Assembly: GCA_963595735.1 (NCBI GenBank)
Contig: CAVBJJ010000025.1
Span: 1 to 27,193, forward strand
DNA from: CALWOS01 sp963595735
Lineage (GTDB): Bacteria > Bacillota > Clostridia > Oscillospirales > Oscillospiraceae
Reading direction: 5' to 3'
Length of the DNA: 27,193 nt
The stretch's first letter is position 1, and the number at the start of each line of letters is the position of its first letter. A model generated the notes under the pieces. The model was not told the origin of the DNA, did not search any database, and was given only the letters and a program-made list of their open reading frames with translations. A program made the translations under genes and the position numbers. Shown here in pieces: positions 7,981-17,248 of this stretch.

Positions 7981-9320
7981 TGCTTCCGCTCCTTTCTTTC
8001 CAGGCACTTTCGGACAAAACGCGCGGCTGCCTGGGGCGCGCTTGCCAGGTACATATGCGGGTACCCGGCATAGAGCGTTTCGCTCACATGGGCGCAGCGC
8101 CACTGTCTGCCGTTGGGCTTTTGTGCCGCCAGCGCCGCGCCGGGGTCGGCGGCATCCCAATAGTGGAACTCGTGTGCAGGGATCTGCTCCCCCGGCGCGA
8201 ACAGCAGACTTTCCGTCTGCGCGGTCAGTGTCACATAGCCAAAGCGCCCCAGCTTTTCCGTGTTGCGGCAGGCTGTGTCGATCACGCCCACCATGGGCAC
8301 GCCCGCCATCTCCCGGCACAGGTACATAAATCCGCCGCACTCGGCAATGGTCGGCAAGCCGCTTTCCACTGCCTGACGAACAGCGTCCCGCATGGCGGTA
8401 TTTTCGGACAGCTCCCGGATATACAGCTCCGGATATCCGCCGCCCAGCAGCAGGCCGTCGCAATCCGGCAGCGCCGAATCGGTCAGTGGACTGAACGCAA
8501 CCAGCTGCGCGCCAAGGGCTTCCAGCAGCTCCAGATTTGCCTTGTAGTAAAAGCAAAAGGCCTTGTCCCGCGCCACCGCGATCCGGACATTGCCCAGCGG
8601 GGTGATCTGCTGCGCTGTCCGTTCCACCGGCGGCTGCACCTGCATCAGGGCGATCAGACCGTCCAGATCCAGATGCGCCTCCGCCAACTGCGCCAGGCGC
8701 TGCATTTTTTCCCGGAGGCCGTCCACCTCCTGGGCGGTGACCAATCCCAGATGGCGGCTTTCCAGCGCACATTCCGGCGCCGCCGGTAAAAATCCATACA
8801 CCGGCACGCCGCATTCCCGCTCTATGACCGCTTTCAGCTTGGGATAGCTCATGGGCGAGACCCGGTTCAGGATCACGCCCCGCACCGGATTCGGCTGCCG
8901 CAGCTGCATATATCCCCGCACCAGCGCCGCCGCGGACAGCGCCATACCCCGGGCATTGACCACCAGCACCGCCGGGGCGTTCAGCACCTTGGCAAGGTGG
9001 TAGCTTGAGGCCGTTTCCTGCTCCATGGAAATACCGTCATAAAAGCCCATGACGCCCTCGATGAGGTTCAGCTGTCCGGCGTGGTCGGCAAAGCTCTGCC
9101 GCACGCCTGCTTCCCCGGAAAAAAACAAGTCCAGATTTCTGCTGTCCAGCCCCAAAATCTCCGTGTGGAACATGGGGTCGATATAATCCGGCCCGCACTT
9201 GAACGACACGGGGGCATAGCTCCGGTTTTTCAGTGCCTGCAGCAGAGCGCAGACCACAGTGGTCTTGCCGCAGCCGCTGTTGGTGCCCGCGATCAGCAGG
9301 CGGGGGGCGTTACTCTGCAC
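7977..9320 (-). CDS. cbiA: CbiA, cobyrinate a,c-diamide synthase
   Basis: 447 residues from a GTG at 9320 preceded by GGGAGGTGG; the frame extends further up to 9416 but without a ribosome site. The N-terminal half is a dethiobiotin-synthetase-like ATPase: P-loop GTNSGCGKTT at residues 11-20, KCGPDYIDPMFH, and IEGVMGFYDG. The C-terminal half is a type-1 glutamine amidotransferase: LLLGGGYPELY, AECGGFMYL with nucleophile near Cys328, and HEFHYWD for the catalytic His. It amidates the a and c side chains of cobyrinate using glutamine and ATP. The start overlaps the cbiP stop by 11 nt, and the stop overlaps cbiC by 4 nt. Confidence 0.95.
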   Translation of the reverse strand: MQSNAPRLLIAGTNSGCGKTTVVCALLQALKNRSYAPVSFKCGPDYIDPMFHTEILGLDSRNLDLFFSGEAGVRQSFADHAGQLNLIEGVMGFYDGISMEQETASSYHLAKVLNAPAVLVVNARGMALSAAALVRGYMQLRQPNPVRGVILNRVSPMSYPKLKAVIERECGVPVYGFLPAAPECALESRHLGLVTAQEVDGLREKMQRLAQLAEAHLDLDGLIALMQVQPPVERTAQQITPLGNVRIAVARDKAFCFYYKANLELLEALGAQLVAFSPLTDSALPDCDGLLLGGGYPELYIRELSENTAMRDAVRQAVESGLPTIAECGGFMYLCREMAGVPMVGVIDTACRNTEKLGRFGYVTLTAQTESLLFAPGEQIPAHEFHYWDAADPGAALAAQKPNGRQWRCAHVSETLYAGYPHMYLASAPQAAARFVRKCLERKERKQ

Positions 9321-10848
9321 GCTTCCACCTCCCGCAGGGCACCGCTTCACCGCGGATGATTTTATACACCGCGTCCATATCCAGACTCTGCCGCACCCCC
9401 TGCGCCAGGCGGTCATATTCCCGCCTGCGGAACTCCTCCATGGTCATGGGTACTGCCGTGTCTGCCTCCATGCCCTTTTGCTCCCGCACCCGGTTGGTCA
9501 CCGCGTGCCAGAACACGCCGGTGTCAAAAATACCGTGTAGATAGCTGCCGACCACATTTCCCTCCGGGTTGGTCACGCCGTCCGGCTCCGTTCTGTCGTT
9601 CAAATACAAAAAGGGTACGCAGCGCGGACCAAAGCGGTTCACGCCGCTGTGTATCTCATAGCCGTCCAGCAGCAGGCCGTTGCAGCCCTGCAGCCAGCCG
9701 CTTTCGCAGCGGATGCTGCCATGGGACTGAACGGTCGTTTTTTCCTTGTGAAAGGTCACATCAAAATTCAGCAGCCCCAGTCCCGCCAGCTTGGGAATGC
9801 GGGACTCGGTGTACTCCGGGTCGTAAAGGGTCTCCCCCAGCATCTGATAGCCGCCGCAGATCCCCAGCACCATGCCGCCGCTGCGGGCAAAGCGGATGAT
9901 CTGATCCGCAAGCCCCCGCTGCTTGAGCCAGTTGAGGTCTTCAATCGTGTTTTTCGTACCGGGCAGGATGACGATGTCCGCCCCCTCCAGCTCCGCGGCG
10001 CGGGTGACATAGCGCACGGAGACGCTCGGGTCGCTGCCCAGAATATTGAAATCCGTAAAGTTGGAAATATGGGGCAGGCGGACAATGGCCACCTGGATCA
10101 TCCCGCCGCCAAAGCGCTGAGAAAAGCGCTCCGTCACACTGTCCTCATCCTCCACATCCACATCCAGATAGGGAATCACCCCAATGACCGGAATTTGCAG
10201 CAGCTCCTCCAGCATGGCCAGCCCCGGCTCCAGAATTTTCACATCACCCCGGAATTTATTGATGACGATGCCCTTGATGCGTGCCTGCTCCGCCTCCGGC
10301 AGCAGCTTGACCGTGCCATACAGCGCGGCGAACACGCCGCCGGGATTGATATCCCCGATCAGAATTACGGGGGCGTCCGCCGCTTCGGCCATGGACATAT
10401 TGACAATATCTCCTGTGCGGAGATTGATCTCCGCCGGACTGCCGGCGCCCTCGATGACCACCACATCCACATCGCGCTCCAGCGCTTCGTAGGTCTCTTT
10501 CACCGACTGACGCAGTTGGGGCTTATACTGCTCATACTCCATGGCGGACATGGTGCCAACGGGCTTACCGTTGACAATGACCTGGCTGCGCCGGTCGGAG
10601 GTGGGCTTGAGCAGCACCGGGTTCATCCGCACCGACGGCTCGATCTCCGCCGCCTCGGCCTGGGTCACCTGGGCCCGTCCCATTTCCAGCCCCTCTTTGG
10701 TAGCAAAGGAGTTCAGCGCCATGTTCTGCGCCTTAAAGGGCGCGACCCGCAGGCCGTCCTGCTTTAAGATCCGCAGCACCGCCGCGCACAGCAGGCTTTT
10801 TCCCACAGAGGAGCCTGTCCCCTGAAACATCAATGATTTTCCACGCAT
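9310..10848 (-). CDS. cbiP: CbiP (CobQ), adenosylcobyric acid synthase
   Basis: 512 residues from the ATG at 10848 with GGGAGGT 6 nt upstream. It starts MRGKSLMFQGTGSSVGKS (P-loop variant of the CobQ family), with AQNMALNS, EMGRAQVTQAEAA and RMNPVLLKP following as in all CbiP proteins, then VIEGAGSPAEINL. The C-terminal glutamine amidotransferase domain has LGICGGYQMLG with nucleophile near Cys331 and GSYLHGIFD with the catalytic His. It adds four amide groups (b, d, e, g) to adenosylcobyrinic acid a,c-diamide. Its start overlaps the cobD stop by 19 nt. Length matches the family (about 480-520). Confidence 0.96.
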   Translation of the reverse strand: MRGKSLMFQGTGSSVGKSLLCAAVLRILKQDGLRVAPFKAQNMALNSFATKEGLEMGRAQVTQAEAAEIEPSVRMNPVLLKPTSDRRSQVIVNGKPVGTMSAMEYEQYKPQLRQSVKETYEALERDVDVVVIEGAGSPAEINLRTGDIVNMSMAEAADAPVILIGDINPGGVFAALYGTVKLLPEAEQARIKGIVINKFRGDVKILEPGLAMLEELLQIPVIGVIPYLDVDVEDEDSVTERFSQRFGGGMIQVAIVRLPHISNFTDFNILGSDPSVSVRYVTRAAELEGADIVILPGTKNTIEDLNWLKQRGLADQIIRFARSGGMVLGICGGYQMLGETLYDPEYTESRIPKLAGLGLLNFDVTFHKEKTTVQSHGSIRCESGWLQGCNGLLLDGYEIHSGVNRFGPRCVPFLYLNDRTEPDGVTNPEGNVVGSYLHGIFDTGVFWHAVTNRVREQKGMEADTAVPMTMEEFRRREYDRLAQGVRQSLDMDAVYKIIRGEAVPCGRWKRAE

Positions 10849-11882
10849 GGCAATACCTCCCGCAAGGTCTTGATAAGGGCGGCGTTGGCGGCATCGTCTT
10901 TCACCGCCAGACGCAGGTGTTTTCCGTCCTGCAATCCCGCAAAGTCCATGCAGGGACGCACCAGAATTTTATATTGTTCCAGCGCCTGCTGCACCGGCAG
11001 CGCCGGGCGCCGGAAGTCCACCAGAAGAAAATTCGCCTGAGAGGGATAGACATAAAGCCCCAATTCCTCCAGCTCCCGGCGAAAGACTTCCCGCCGCCGG
11101 GCGTTTTCCCGGGCGTCTGCTTCCAGCTCTGCCCGGTGCTGCGGCAGCTCCAGCAGCACCGCCTCGGCAAAGCAATTCAGTTCCCAGCTCAGCTGCTGGG
11201 GCGTCAAACGCGCCAACAGCGCCGGGTCGGCGCACAAATAGCCCAAACGCACGCCGGGAATTCCCAGCGCCTTGGTCATGGAGCCGGTCACAAGCAGCTG
11301 GGGATGCGTCGGGATCAGATCCCGCACCGTGTTGCCGGGACAAAAGTCCACAAAGGCCTCGTCCACCACCAGCCAACAGCCTCGCTCCTCCACCAGAGCC
11401 AGCAGCGCCGTTAATGCTTCCCGGGAAAAGGCCATGCCCACCGGATTGAGCGGATTGCACAGCCAGACGCAACAGTTTTCCCGCAGCATCTTTTCCAGTC
11501 GTTCCGCCGGCGCGGCAAAATCGTGCTCCCCCTGCAGCAGGGATACAAATTCTATTTTCTGCCTGTTTCTGGCACAGAGCTGCGCATATTCTCCAAAGCA
11601 GGGCGTGCAGATCACCATGGTGTCCACCGGCAGCCGGGAGGCCAGATCGATAGCGGAAATTCCCCCGGCCGTCGGCTGCACGCAATCCGGCGACAATTCC
11701 AGATACGCCGCCAGCGCAGCCTTTGTCCGCGCCATGCTCAGCTGGGGATAATAGGCGCTTTGCTCTATCGCCCCTTCCATCGCACGGCGCACCCATTCCG
11801 GCGCGCCGCCCGGTCGGATATTGGCCGAATAGTCCAGCCACGCGGCAGGGTCTGCTCCCTGCCAGACATTTCCTCCGTGCAT
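10830..11882 (-). CDS. cobD: CobD, threonine-phosphate decarboxylase (PLP enzyme)
   Basis: 350 residues from the ATG at 11882 (AAAGGAGGG 6 nt upstream), overlapping the cbiD stop as TAATG. It is a fold-type I aminotransferase-like enzyme: MHGGNVW and LDYSANIRP at the N-terminus are typical of CobD, WLCNPLNPVGM and VVDEAFVDF line the PLP site, TGSMTKALGIPGVRLGY carries the PLP lysine (Lys204), and FLLVDF lies near the end. It turns L-threonine phosphate into (R)-1-amino-2-propanol phosphate, the linker that CbiB attaches. A histidinol-phosphate aminotransferase is the main alternative, but the N-terminal motif and the operon favour CobD. Confidence 0.92.
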   Translation of the reverse strand: MHGGNVWQGADPAAWLDYSANIRPGGAPEWVRRAMEGAIEQSAYYPQLSMARTKAALAAYLELSPDCVQPTAGGISAIDLASRLPVDTMVICTPCFGEYAQLCARNRQKIEFVSLLQGEHDFAAPAERLEKMLRENCCVWLCNPLNPVGMAFSREALTALLALVEERGCWLVVDEAFVDFCPGNTVRDLIPTHPQLLVTGSMTKALGIPGVRLGYLCADPALLARLTPQQLSWELNCFAEAVLLELPQHRAELEADARENARRREVFRRELEELGLYVYPSQANFLLVDFRRPALPVQQALEQYKILVRPCMDFAGLQDGKHLRLAVKDDAANAALIKTLREVLPCVENH

Positions 11883-12934
11883 TATGCGCCCTCCTTTCCG
11901 CACCGCCCCATCACAGCACCCTGTGTGTCCGTTAAGACGGTTTCAATTTCTATTTCTCTGCGCACCCGCAGCAGGCAATAGCGCCTTGCCGCCGCAGCCA
12001 GACGGTTCCACACCTCGTCCATACCCGCCTGGTGGATCAGCGCCGCAGCCGCGTCGGTGGTCACAGTCTGATACACCTGCTCCAGCAGCGTCCGGGGCGC
12101 GCCCAGAAGCGCCAGCTGGGTGATGATCGACTCCCGCCGGCCGTCTGCAATGCGGCTGTGGGTCTGCAAAATGCCGGCGGCGATCTTGGTCATTTTTCCC
12201 GGATGCCCGCCGATGATCAGATGCTCCACGCCCAGCTCCCGGGCGGAATCGAGCATGAAGCCGATCTCGTTGCTCACCTGCACGATGCAGGCCTCGGGAT
12301 ACAGACGGCGCATTGCCGCTTCCCCCTGATTGCCAAAGGTGAACACCAGCGATTTTTTCTGCTGCTCCACCCGCATTTTCAGCTCCACATACAAAGCATC
12401 CCGCAGGGCTTCCTCGCTCATGGGGCGGACAACGCCGCTGGTACCCAAAATGGAAATGCCATCCCGAATCCCCAAACGGGGGTTAAAGGTCTTTTTGGCG
12501 ATCTCCCGTCCGCCGGGAACGGACACCCGCACCTTTGCCGCCCGCGCGCCAAACACGCTGCGCACCGCCTGCTCGATCATCTGCCGCGGCACGGGATTGA
12601 TGGCCGGGTCGCCCGGGGGCACCTTCAGCCCCGGCTCCGTCACGATACCAACGCCCTCTCCCGCCAGATAGACGATCGCGCCGTCCTCCGGCAAAAGCTC
12701 CACATGGGAGATGATCTCCATGCCGTTGGTAATGTCCGGGTCATCCCCGCTGTTTTTCCGGATGCCGCAGCTGCCATCCTCGTGGGGCAAAATTTCCGGC
12801 AGATAGTCCCTGCCGTCCGGCACTGTAATCCGCACCTGCTCCGGGCAAACGCCGTCCCGCTGCCAGAGACAGCAGGCCAGCGCGGCAGCGGCGGCGCAGC
12901 TGCCGGTGGTAAAGCCTTCTTTTTTCTGTTTCAT
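11882..12934 (-). CDS. cbiD: CbiD, cobalt-precorrin-5B C1-methyltransferase
   Basis: 350 residues from the ATG at 12934. It opens with KKEGFTTGSCAAAAALACC, the CbiD signature, and continues with ITVPDGRD, KNSGDDPDITNGMEI, TEPGLKVPPGDPAINPVPR, ISILGTSGVVRPMSEEA and IIGGHPGKMTKIAAGI, all conserved in the family. CbiD methylates C1 in the anaerobic pathway and is not related to the tetrapyrrole methylases. Its start overlaps the cbiB stop as ATGA and has no good ribosome site of its own, so translation is probably coupled to cbiB. It is full length and cytoplasmic. Confidence 0.96.
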   Translation of the reverse strand: MKQKKEGFTTGSCAAAAALACCLWQRDGVCPEQVRITVPDGRDYLPEILPHEDGSCGIRKNSGDDPDITNGMEIISHVELLPEDGAIVYLAGEGVGIVTEPGLKVPPGDPAINPVPRQMIEQAVRSVFGARAAKVRVSVPGGREIAKKTFNPRLGIRDGISILGTSGVVRPMSEEALRDALYVELKMRVEQQKKSLVFTFGNQGEAAMRRLYPEACIVQVSNEIGFMLDSARELGVEHLIIGGHPGKMTKIAAGILQTHSRIADGRRESIITQLALLGAPRTLLEQVYQTVTTDAAAALIHQAGMDEVWNRLAAAARRYCLLRVRREIEIETVLTDTQGAVMGRCGKEGA

Positions 12935-13881
12935 CGTATCAAACTCACAATCCCAAGCAGCACTACCATGAAAATGGAGCTAATATATAGTAATCGGATC
13001 GTTCTCCGAATATCTTGCAAAGTAATTTCCCGATCGGCGTCGCCGATGGTGGGTTTTTCGATTTGTTTTCCAAAATAACTGTGGGTACCGCCCAGCTGTA
13101 CATGGAGCGCACCGGCGACCGCCGCCTCGCTCCAGGCGCAATTGGGGCTTAAATGATTGGCGTGATCCCGCCGCAAAATGCGGAGGGCATTGGCGCCGTC
13201 CATCCCGCCGAATCGGGCGGCCGCGCACAGCAGCACGCCGCAGATGCGGGCGGGAATAAAGTTGAAAATGTCGTCCAGCCTTGCACTGGACCAACCGATA
13301 TCCCGATAGGTCTCGTCCAGATACCCCACCATAGAATCCAGCGTGCTGGCGGCCTTAAAGCCCATCGCCAGCACCGGTCCTCCCAAAAACAGATAAAACA
13401 GCGGGGCGATCACCCCATCGGTGGTGTTTTCCGCCACAGTCTCCACCGTGGCGCGGAGAATTTCCTCCCGGCTCAGGCAGCTGGTGTCCCGTCCGACAAT
13501 GCGGCTCACCTGCCTGCGCCCGGCCTCCAGCGACTGCCCCAGCGCGCGTTCCACGCCCAAGGCCTCCTTTGCCAGGCACTTGGCGGAAATCGCCATCCAG
13601 GCGATCACGCTTGCGCCGATCACATAGGGCACCGGCCCCCAATGCCACAGCAGCGCCATGGGCACCGCCGTGATCGCCATGGTCAACAATACCGTTGTTG
13701 CCGTGAGTAAAATTGCCGCCCGCCGCAGAGGAATGCCGGAACAACGCAGTCGTTTTTCCGCAAAGGCGATATATTTGCCGATCCAAATCACCGGGTGCGG
13801 CCAGCCGGTGGGGTCGCCCAGCAGCAGATCCAGCCCAAAGCCGATGAGCATGGCAAGAATATGATATTGCCAGAAGTGCAT
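12931..13881 (-). CDS. cbiB: CbiB, adenosylcobinamide-phosphate synthase (membrane)
   Basis: 316 residues from the ATG at 13881, with a GGAGG-rich stretch just upstream; the 25 extra codons up to 13956 lack a ribosome site. It is a polytopic membrane protein: LAMLIGFGLDLLLGDPTGWPHP with the CbiB hallmark GDP-x-x-x-PHP, a long hydrophobic pair near residues 50-90, VETVAENTTDGVIAPLFYLFLGG, and a final C-terminal helix (SSIFMVVLLGIVSLI). It joins aminopropanol phosphate, made by CobD, to adenosylcobyric acid. It begins the biosynthetic part of the operon, 31 nt after the transporter ATPase gene. Confidence 0.95.
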   Translation of the reverse strand: MHFWQYHILAMLIGFGLDLLLGDPTGWPHPVIWIGKYIAFAEKRLRCSGIPLRRAAILLTATTVLLTMAITAVPMALLWHWGPVPYVIGASVIAWMAISAKCLAKEALGVERALGQSLEAGRRQVSRIVGRDTSCLSREEILRATVETVAENTTDGVIAPLFYLFLGGPVLAMGFKAASTLDSMVGYLDETYRDIGWSSARLDDIFNFIPARICGVLLCAAARFGGMDGANALRILRRDHANHLSPNCAWSEAAVAGALHVQLGGTHSYFGKQIEKPTIGDADREITLQDIRRTIRLLYISSIFMVVLLGIVSLIR

Positions 13882-13912
13882 GGTCTCCCCCTCCGTTCCG
13901 TTTTGTTTTGCT

Positions 13913-15016
13913 TCAGTCGATTTTTTCCAGCTTGCCCAGGCTTTCCGCCAGCGCAAGCAGCTGCGCCATGGGGCGGTTGGTCTCGCCGATCTCCACCCCG
14001 GCGTTGATGACCCGGCCGCAGCTGCGGATCAGCGCCTCCGCCCGAGCAAGGGACTGCGCGGAAATGGGGAAAAAGGCCTTTTCCTCCACCACCTCCACCG
14101 CCAGCTGGCGGGCAAGGTGACAGTCCACATCATTGCTGTACAGCACCCCCGCCGCAAAGGGAATGTTCTCCTTTTGCAGGCGGCGGAACACCGGGATGCC
14201 TGTGCCGCCGGCGGACAGAACAAACACCTGCGGCGCACCGGTCACGGTAGACAGCTCCACACTGCCAAAGCAGGGGTCATAGCTGCCCTGCTCCAGATCG
14301 TAGAGGCTGCGGATGGTCTCCGCCCGGAACACCTCTTCCGGTGTGCCATAGCAGGAAATGGTCTCTCCCTTGACGCACATCACCTTATCGGATATTTTTT
14401 GCGCCAAATCTATCTCATGGAGAGACATAATGACCGCCATACCCTTTTCCCGTGCCATATCCCGCAGGATCCGCAGCAGCTCCAGCTTATGCCGGATGTC
14501 CAGATAAGAGGTCGGCTCGTCCAGCAGGAGGATCTCCGGTTCCTGACAGATCGCCCGCGCCAGCAGCACCCGCTGGCGCTGTCCGTCACTGGTGGCGTTA
14601 AAGTCCCGCTCCGCCAGTTCCAGGGCGTGTACCCGCTCCATGGCGGCGCGCACCTTTTCCTCGTCCTCCGGCGTGAGCAGCCCCAGCCGCCCGGTATAGG
14701 GATAGCGCCCTGTGGCCACCACATCCCGGCAGCGCATCAGCTCCGGCTGCATTCGCTCCGTGAGCACCACCGCCATGCGCTTTGCCAAGGCATGATATGG
14801 CAAAGCCGTCAACTCCTCTTTTTCCAGAAAAACCGTACCGGCAATGGGCTTGAGTTGACGGGTGATGGATTTGAGTATGGTGGACTTTCCGGAGCCGTTC
14901 GGGCCGATCAGGGTAAGAATCTCCCCCCGATTGATGCCCAGGTCAATGTCCCGGATCAGGGCTTTGCCGTCATAGCCCACGGCCAGTTTTCGGGTTTGAA
15001 AAAAGAAATCCGCCAT
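13913..15016 (-). CDS. BtuD/FhuC-type ABC transporter ATPase with extra C-terminal domain
   Basis: 367 residues from the ATG at 15016, 8 nt after AGGAG; the GTG at 15022 is too close. Residues about 1-245 are a FhuC/BtuD-type ATPase: GPNGSGKST (Walker A), signature TSDGQRQRV (the SDG form often seen in this subfamily), ILLLDEPTSYLD (Walker B), and switch His in SLHEIDL. From about 250 to the end there is a further domain of about 115 residues (FVLSAGGTGIPVFRRLQ, GVLYSNDVDCHLARQL, RVINAGVEIGETNRPMA) that standard 250-260-residue ATPases lack. The permease gene just upstream ends 2 nt before this start, and a binding protein gene comes before that. This makes it the motor of a corrinoid importer, with the operon and riboswitch as support; siderophore or heme import is the alternative. 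Confidence 0.9.
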   Translation of the reverse strand: MADFFFQTRKLAVGYDGKALIRDIDLGINRGEILTLIGPNGSGKSTILKSITRQLKPIAGTVFLEKEELTALPYHALAKRMAVVLTERMQPELMRCRDVVATGRYPYTGRLGLLTPEDEEKVRAAMERVHALELAERDFNATSDGQRQRVLLARAICQEPEILLLDEPTSYLDIRHKLELLRILRDMAREKGMAVIMSLHEIDLAQKISDKVMCVKGETISCYGTPEEVFRAETIRSLYDLEQGSYDPCFGSVELSTVTGAPQVFVLSAGGTGIPVFRRLQKENIPFAAGVLYSNDVDCHLARQLAVEVVEEKAFFPISAQSLARAEALIRSCGRVINAGVEIGETNRPMAQLLALAESLGKLEKID

Positions 15017-15018
15017 CC

Positions 15019-16065
15019 TCACCTCTCCTTTTGCCGCCGCAGCAGCATAACAATGACCACCGGCGCGCCAAACACCGCGGTCACGGTGGAGATGTTCAGC
15101 TCCGTTGGCGCAAAAGCGACCCGGGCAATCAGGTCGCAGCCCATGCAGAACACCGCGCCGCCCAGAAAAGAGGCGGGGATGACCACAAGGGGCTTTGCCG
15201 TGTTCAGGCCGCGCTTGACCAGATGCGGCACCGCGATCCCCACAAAGGAGATGGGACCGGCAAAGGCCGTTACACAGGCGGAAAGCACGCTGGACAGCAG
15301 AATCAGCGCCGCCCGGAAGCTGCGGATATTCACGCCCATGCTTCTGGCATAGTTCTCCCCCAGCTGGTAAGCGCCGATGGGCTTTGCCAGCAGAAACACC
15401 AGCACGGAGGCTGCGCCGATGATCACCGCCGCCACCAGAACATTGCTCCAGGTCATGCCGGAAAAGCTACCCAGAGACCAGCCCCGCAGGCTGACGATGT
15501 CCGACTCCTCCGCAAAGGTAACGACGAAATCCGTGATGGCGGAACAAATATAGCCGATCATGATGCCCGCCACCAGCAGCGTTGCCATGCGCTTGAGCCG
15601 CCGGGAGATCAGCAGAATAAAGCCCATGGACAGCATGGCGCCCACAAAGGCCGCCGCTACCAGCGCCACAGAGGGAACGGTACTCATGCTTCCCAAAAGG
15701 TAGATCATCACCAACGCCACCACCATTTTTGCTCCGGAGGAAATACCCAGCACAAACGGCCCGGCAATGGGGTTGGCAAAAAAGGTTTGCAGCAGAAAGC
15801 CCGCCAGAGAAAGCCCGCCGCCCAACAGCGCCGCCATCAGGATCCGCGGCAGGCGGATCTGCCAGATGATATTCACCCAGGTGGGGTCTCCCTGCCCGGT
15901 GAAAATGATTTTGCCGATCTCCCACACGGGAATGGAAACGCTGCCGATATTGATATTCAGCACCGTGATCACACAGAACGCAATGGCCAGCACCAGAAAG
16001 ACCAAGCCGTATCTGGCGCGGCGATACAGATTTTGATGGTGAAAGCTTGGGGTATTGGCTTGCAT
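15019..16065 (-). CDS. BtuC/FecCD-family permease of corrinoid ABC importer
   Basis: 348 residues from the ATG at 16065 (GGGAG 9 nt upstream). It is very hydrophobic, with about ten predicted membrane helices, as in BtuC. Family marks include IRLPRILMAALLGGGLSLAGFLLQTFFANPIAGP at helix 2-3, LGISSGAKM, LVAGIMIGY, LRGWSLGSFSGMTW, and GPISFVGIAVPHLVK, whose cytoplasmic loop meets the ATPase. It forms the membrane channel with the next gene's ATPase. The substrate is inferred to be a corrinoid from the B12 riboswitch and the cob genes; the family also includes iron-siderophore and heme permeases, which cannot be told apart from sequence alone. Confidence 0.93.
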   Translation of the reverse strand: MQANTPSFHHQNLYRRARYGLVFLVLAIAFCVITVLNINIGSVSIPVWEIGKIIFTGQGDPTWVNIIWQIRLPRILMAALLGGGLSLAGFLLQTFFANPIAGPFVLGISSGAKMVVALVMIYLLGSMSTVPSVALVAAAFVGAMLSMGFILLISRRLKRMATLLVAGIMIGYICSAITDFVVTFAEESDIVSLRGWSLGSFSGMTWSNVLVAAVIIGAASVLVFLLAKPIGAYQLGENYARSMGVNIRSFRAALILLSSVLSACVTAFAGPISFVGIAVPHLVKRGLNTAKPLVVIPASFLGGAVFCMGCDLIARVAFAPTELNISTVTAVFGAPVVIVMLLRRQKER

Positions 16066-16087
16066 AGGCGATCTCTCCCGCTGGCGC

Positions 16088-17236
16088 TTAGTCCAGATGA
16101 TACAGGAAAGTCATGTCGTCGTTCTTTCCTGTGAGCATATGGTTGATGTCGGTGATCAGTTTTCCCACAATGTCCGTTGCCTGGAACAGATATTTTCCCG
16201 TGCACCAGACATTGCCGTTTTGCACCGCCTTGAACTGCCCAAACAGCTTGTTTTTCGCAAGCAGATCGTCCACCGATTGCGGCGGTGCGTCAATGGCGGC
16301 GTTGTAGATCAGATAATCAGCGTTGACCGCCGCGGCATAAAACTCCTCCATGCTGATGTTCATGGTGGATTTTACGCTTTCTTCGTCTGTATAAGCGTCA
16401 GAAAAATAGCGTCCGCCGGCCAGCTCGATCATCTTGGCCACATAGCCGTTAGAGCAATGCACGCACACCGTTCCGGTGGAGGTGACATAGAAAAAGGCAA
16501 CGGTTTTTTCCGTATTGGGAAAATCCGCCAGTTCATCCAGTACGGCGGCCTGCTCCCGGAAAAAGGCGTCCGCCGCTTCCTCTTTGTTCAGCAGCGCGCC
16601 ATATAATTTGATCCACTCTGTCCGCCCCAGGGGATGCGCCTCGTAGCTGGAGCGCTCCACAAACACGGGAATACCCAGCTTTTCGATCATCTCCTGCACA
16701 TCCGGAGAGTGGAGGATCATGGTGGACTCAATGGCAAGGTCACAGCCGGAATCCACCATCAGCTCATAGTCCGGCTCGCTGTATTTGCCGGCGTACACCA
16801 TATCGCCCGCCTGCATGGCGGCGACGGCATTGTCAATATACCAGCCGCTTTCCTGGGTACCGACCAGCCGAATGGTATCTAGCGCATCCAGGGAATCAAA
16901 CAGCGCCATGGCGGAGGTTGCCGCCAGATAGATCGTGTCCAGCGGCTGCTGGATCACGGTGATGCCCTTGTCCAGACTTTCCGGCACGCTTCCGTTTTCC
17001 GGCACCACCAGATAGTGCTGACTGTCGCCCACAGTGATGTATTTATAGCCGCCCTTGTAATAGTCCACGGAGAACTGGTCGGCATATTGCAGCTCCATGC
17101 TCGATTCATACTCCAGCCCCGCCAGGCTTTTCCCCGCCGGTGTTTCCGTCGGCTGGGTCTTTGCGGCGGTGCCGCAGGCAGTCAGGCTCAGCAGCAGGAG
17201 GGAAAAAAACAGCAAAAGCGCCGTTGTGCGTTTCAT
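16088..17236 (-). CDS. BtuF-like substrate-binding lipoprotein
   Basis: 382 residues from the ATG at 17236 with AAGGAG 8 nt upstream. The signal peptide ends in a lipobox LTAC with Cys21 as the lipid anchor, followed by a Thr/Pro/Lys linker. The rest resembles class-III periplasmic binding proteins (BtuF/FepB): KYITVGDSQHYLVVPEN early, TIYLAATSAMALFDSLDALDTIRLVG in the first lobe, the long bridging helix region around EADYELMVDSGCDLAIESTM, and a second lobe with VAFFYVTSTGTVCVHC and MIELAGGRYFSD. It should hold the ligand outside the membrane and hand it to the permease, which lies 22 nt downstream. The ligand (corrinoid) is inferred from operon context. Confidence 0.88.
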   Translation of the reverse strand: MKRTTALLLFFSLLLLSLTACGTAAKTQPTETPAGKSLAGLEYESSMELQYADQFSVDYYKGGYKYITVGDSQHYLVVPENGSVPESLDKGITVIQQPLDTIYLAATSAMALFDSLDALDTIRLVGTQESGWYIDNAVAAMQAGDMVYAGKYSEPDYELMVDSGCDLAIESTMILHSPDVQEMIEKLGIPVFVERSSYEAHPLGRTEWIKLYGALLNKEEAADAFFREQAAVLDELADFPNTEKTVAFFYVTSTGTVCVHCSNGYVAKMIELAGGRYFSDAYTDEESVKSTMNISMEEFYAAAVNADYLIYNAAIDAPPQSVDDLLAKNKLFGQFKAVQNGNVWCTGKYLFQATDIVGKLITDINHMLTGKNDDMTFLYHLD

Positions 17237-17248
17237 CTTCCAGGCTCC

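Noticed and set aside
6580..8073. 497-codon open frame on the plus strand over cbiF-cbiC
   Set aside because: Antisense to well-supported cob genes; rich in His/Arg/Gln as expected from a GC-rich shadow frame, with no family match or ribosome site.
7981..8814. N-terminal extension of CbiC to 484 aa
   Set aside because: This part is cbiA read in another frame; the ATG at 7980 has a ribosome site and gives the normal CbiC length.
9649..10767. 372-codon plus-strand frame opposite cbiP
   Set aside because: Shadow of cbiP, whose motifs are all intact on the minus strand.
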